NCBI RefSeq assembly: GCF_007988825.1
Contig: NZ_BJUW01000022.1
Coordinates: forward strand, 1 to 32,960
Length of the DNA: 32,960 nt
Origin: Microbacterium aerolatum
GTDB lineage: Bacteria > Actinomycetota > Actinomycetes > Actinomycetales > Microbacteriaceae
Direction: 5' to 3'
Shown here: piece after piece, positions 32,673 through 32,960 of the stretch
Layout of the letters: every line of letters begins with the position of its first letter
Position numbering within the stretch: the first letter of the stretch is position 1
Position numbers and translations under genes: made by a program
Notes under the pieces: model-generated
The model's input: only the letters and a program-made list of their open reading frames with translations
Databases searched by the model: none
Told to the model about the DNA's origin: nothing

Positions 32673-32960
32673 ATGACTGACACCGCCGACCAGACAACGT
32701 GCGACCACGGTGAGCACGGGTACATCACCGACAAAGCCCGCTACCTCACCCGCCTCAAGCGCATCGAGGGGCAATCACGCGGTATCTACCGCATGGTCGA
32801 GGACGAGAAGTACTGCATCGACATCCTCACTCAGATCTCCGCGCTGACCAGCGCGTTACAAAGCGTTGCCGTCGGACTCCTCGAAGACCACCTGCGCCAC
32901 TGCGTGGCAGATGCAGCTCGCGCCGGCGGCGACATCGCCGAAGAGAAAGTGCGTGAAGCG
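32673..32960 (+). CDS. csoR: CsoR-type copper-sensing repressor, cut by window end
   Basis: The first 96 residues are in the window without a stop, so the gene is partial. The all-helical fold is visible: TRLKRIEGQSRGIYRMVEDE, then C48, H73 and C77 in DEKYCIDIL and DHLRHC. The spacing (25 and 4) equals that of the Cu(I) ligands C36, H61 and C65 of Mycobacterium CsoR. A Cys/His-rich N-terminus (TTCDHGEH) precedes it. ATG at 32673 has GGAG 8 nt upstream and follows copB after 22 bp. It most likely binds the two operators at 27289 and 30027. Confidence 0.93.
   Translation, partial: MTDTADQTTCDHGEHGYITDKARYLTRLKRIEGQSRGIYRMVEDEKYCIDILTQISALTSALQSVAVGLLEDHLRHCVADAARAGGDIAEEKVREA

Noticed and set aside
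1..32960. tRNA, rRNA or CRISPR array
   Set aside because: No regularly spaced repeats, cloverleaf-like segments with TTCGA loops, or rRNA-like conserved stretches were seen by eye. A tRNAscan and CRISPR search would be decisive.

Overview
The window looks like the chromosome of a high-GC actinobacterium of the family Microbacteriaceae, most likely Microbacterium. The evidence is the strong G/C third-position bias, frequent GTG starts, the very common GGATGC/GCATCC word, lipoproteins with LAGC-type lipoboxes, and a cellobiose regulon of CebR type. No rRNA, tRNA or CRISPR array was seen.

Region 1 (56-6973) is a 5-oxoproline (pyroglutamate) catabolic unit. A tight minus-strand operon encodes an NRAMP-like transporter, PxpA, a DUF1445 protein, a PxpB-PxpC fusion and a biotin carboxylase fused to its own biotin carrier domain. 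A divergent FadR-type GntR regulator faces it across two TGT-N3-ACA operator sites. Region 2 (7010-8920) has a two-domain VOC-fold protein and an unrecognised lipoprotein. Region 3 (9007-14902) is a cellobiose-type operon, cebE-cebF-cebG-bglC-cebR (solute-binding protein, two permeases, GH1 beta-glucosidase, LacI repressor), with two perfect TGGGAGCGCTCCCA operators in front of cebE. Region 4 (14951-21567) is core and sugar metabolism: apt, a hemerythrin-like protein, purS-purQ, a DUF1761 membrane protein, a D-2-hydroxyacid dehydrogenase, and a GH13 alpha-glucosidase followed by its probable LacI regulator.

Region 5 (about 22190 to the window end) is a metal-handling accessory block. Its left side is scarred: a DUF2306 gene loses its normal C-terminus at about 22180, and an IS256-family element (22544-23945) has cut off the 3' end of a copC-like gene. 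Next comes a KmtR-like ArsR repressor with an MFS exporter (nickel/cobalt type by homology). After that a minus-strand run encodes DUF6153, DUF305 and F510_1955-type proteins, two very small membrane proteins, an 18-cysteine cytosolic copper-storage (Csp3-like) protein and a membrane-anchored DUF305 protein. Divergent from it are a YHS-domain protein, a CopB-type P-type ATPase with a CPH motif and a His-rich tail, and a CsoR-type repressor cut by the window end. Near-identical CsoR-type operators lie in front of the YHS-copB-csoR operon and in front of the csp3 gene, so one sensor probably controls export (CopB), cytosolic storage (Csp3) and part of the uncharacterised membrane and extracytoplasmic set.

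A recurring architecture stands out. Four genes (gntR, apt, the hydroxyacid dehydrogenase, the GH13 gene) have a TAnnnT -10-like box ending 6-7 nt before the start codon and no Shine-Dalgarno sequence, which suggests leaderless transcripts. The least understood and most interesting part is the 26170-29903 gene set.
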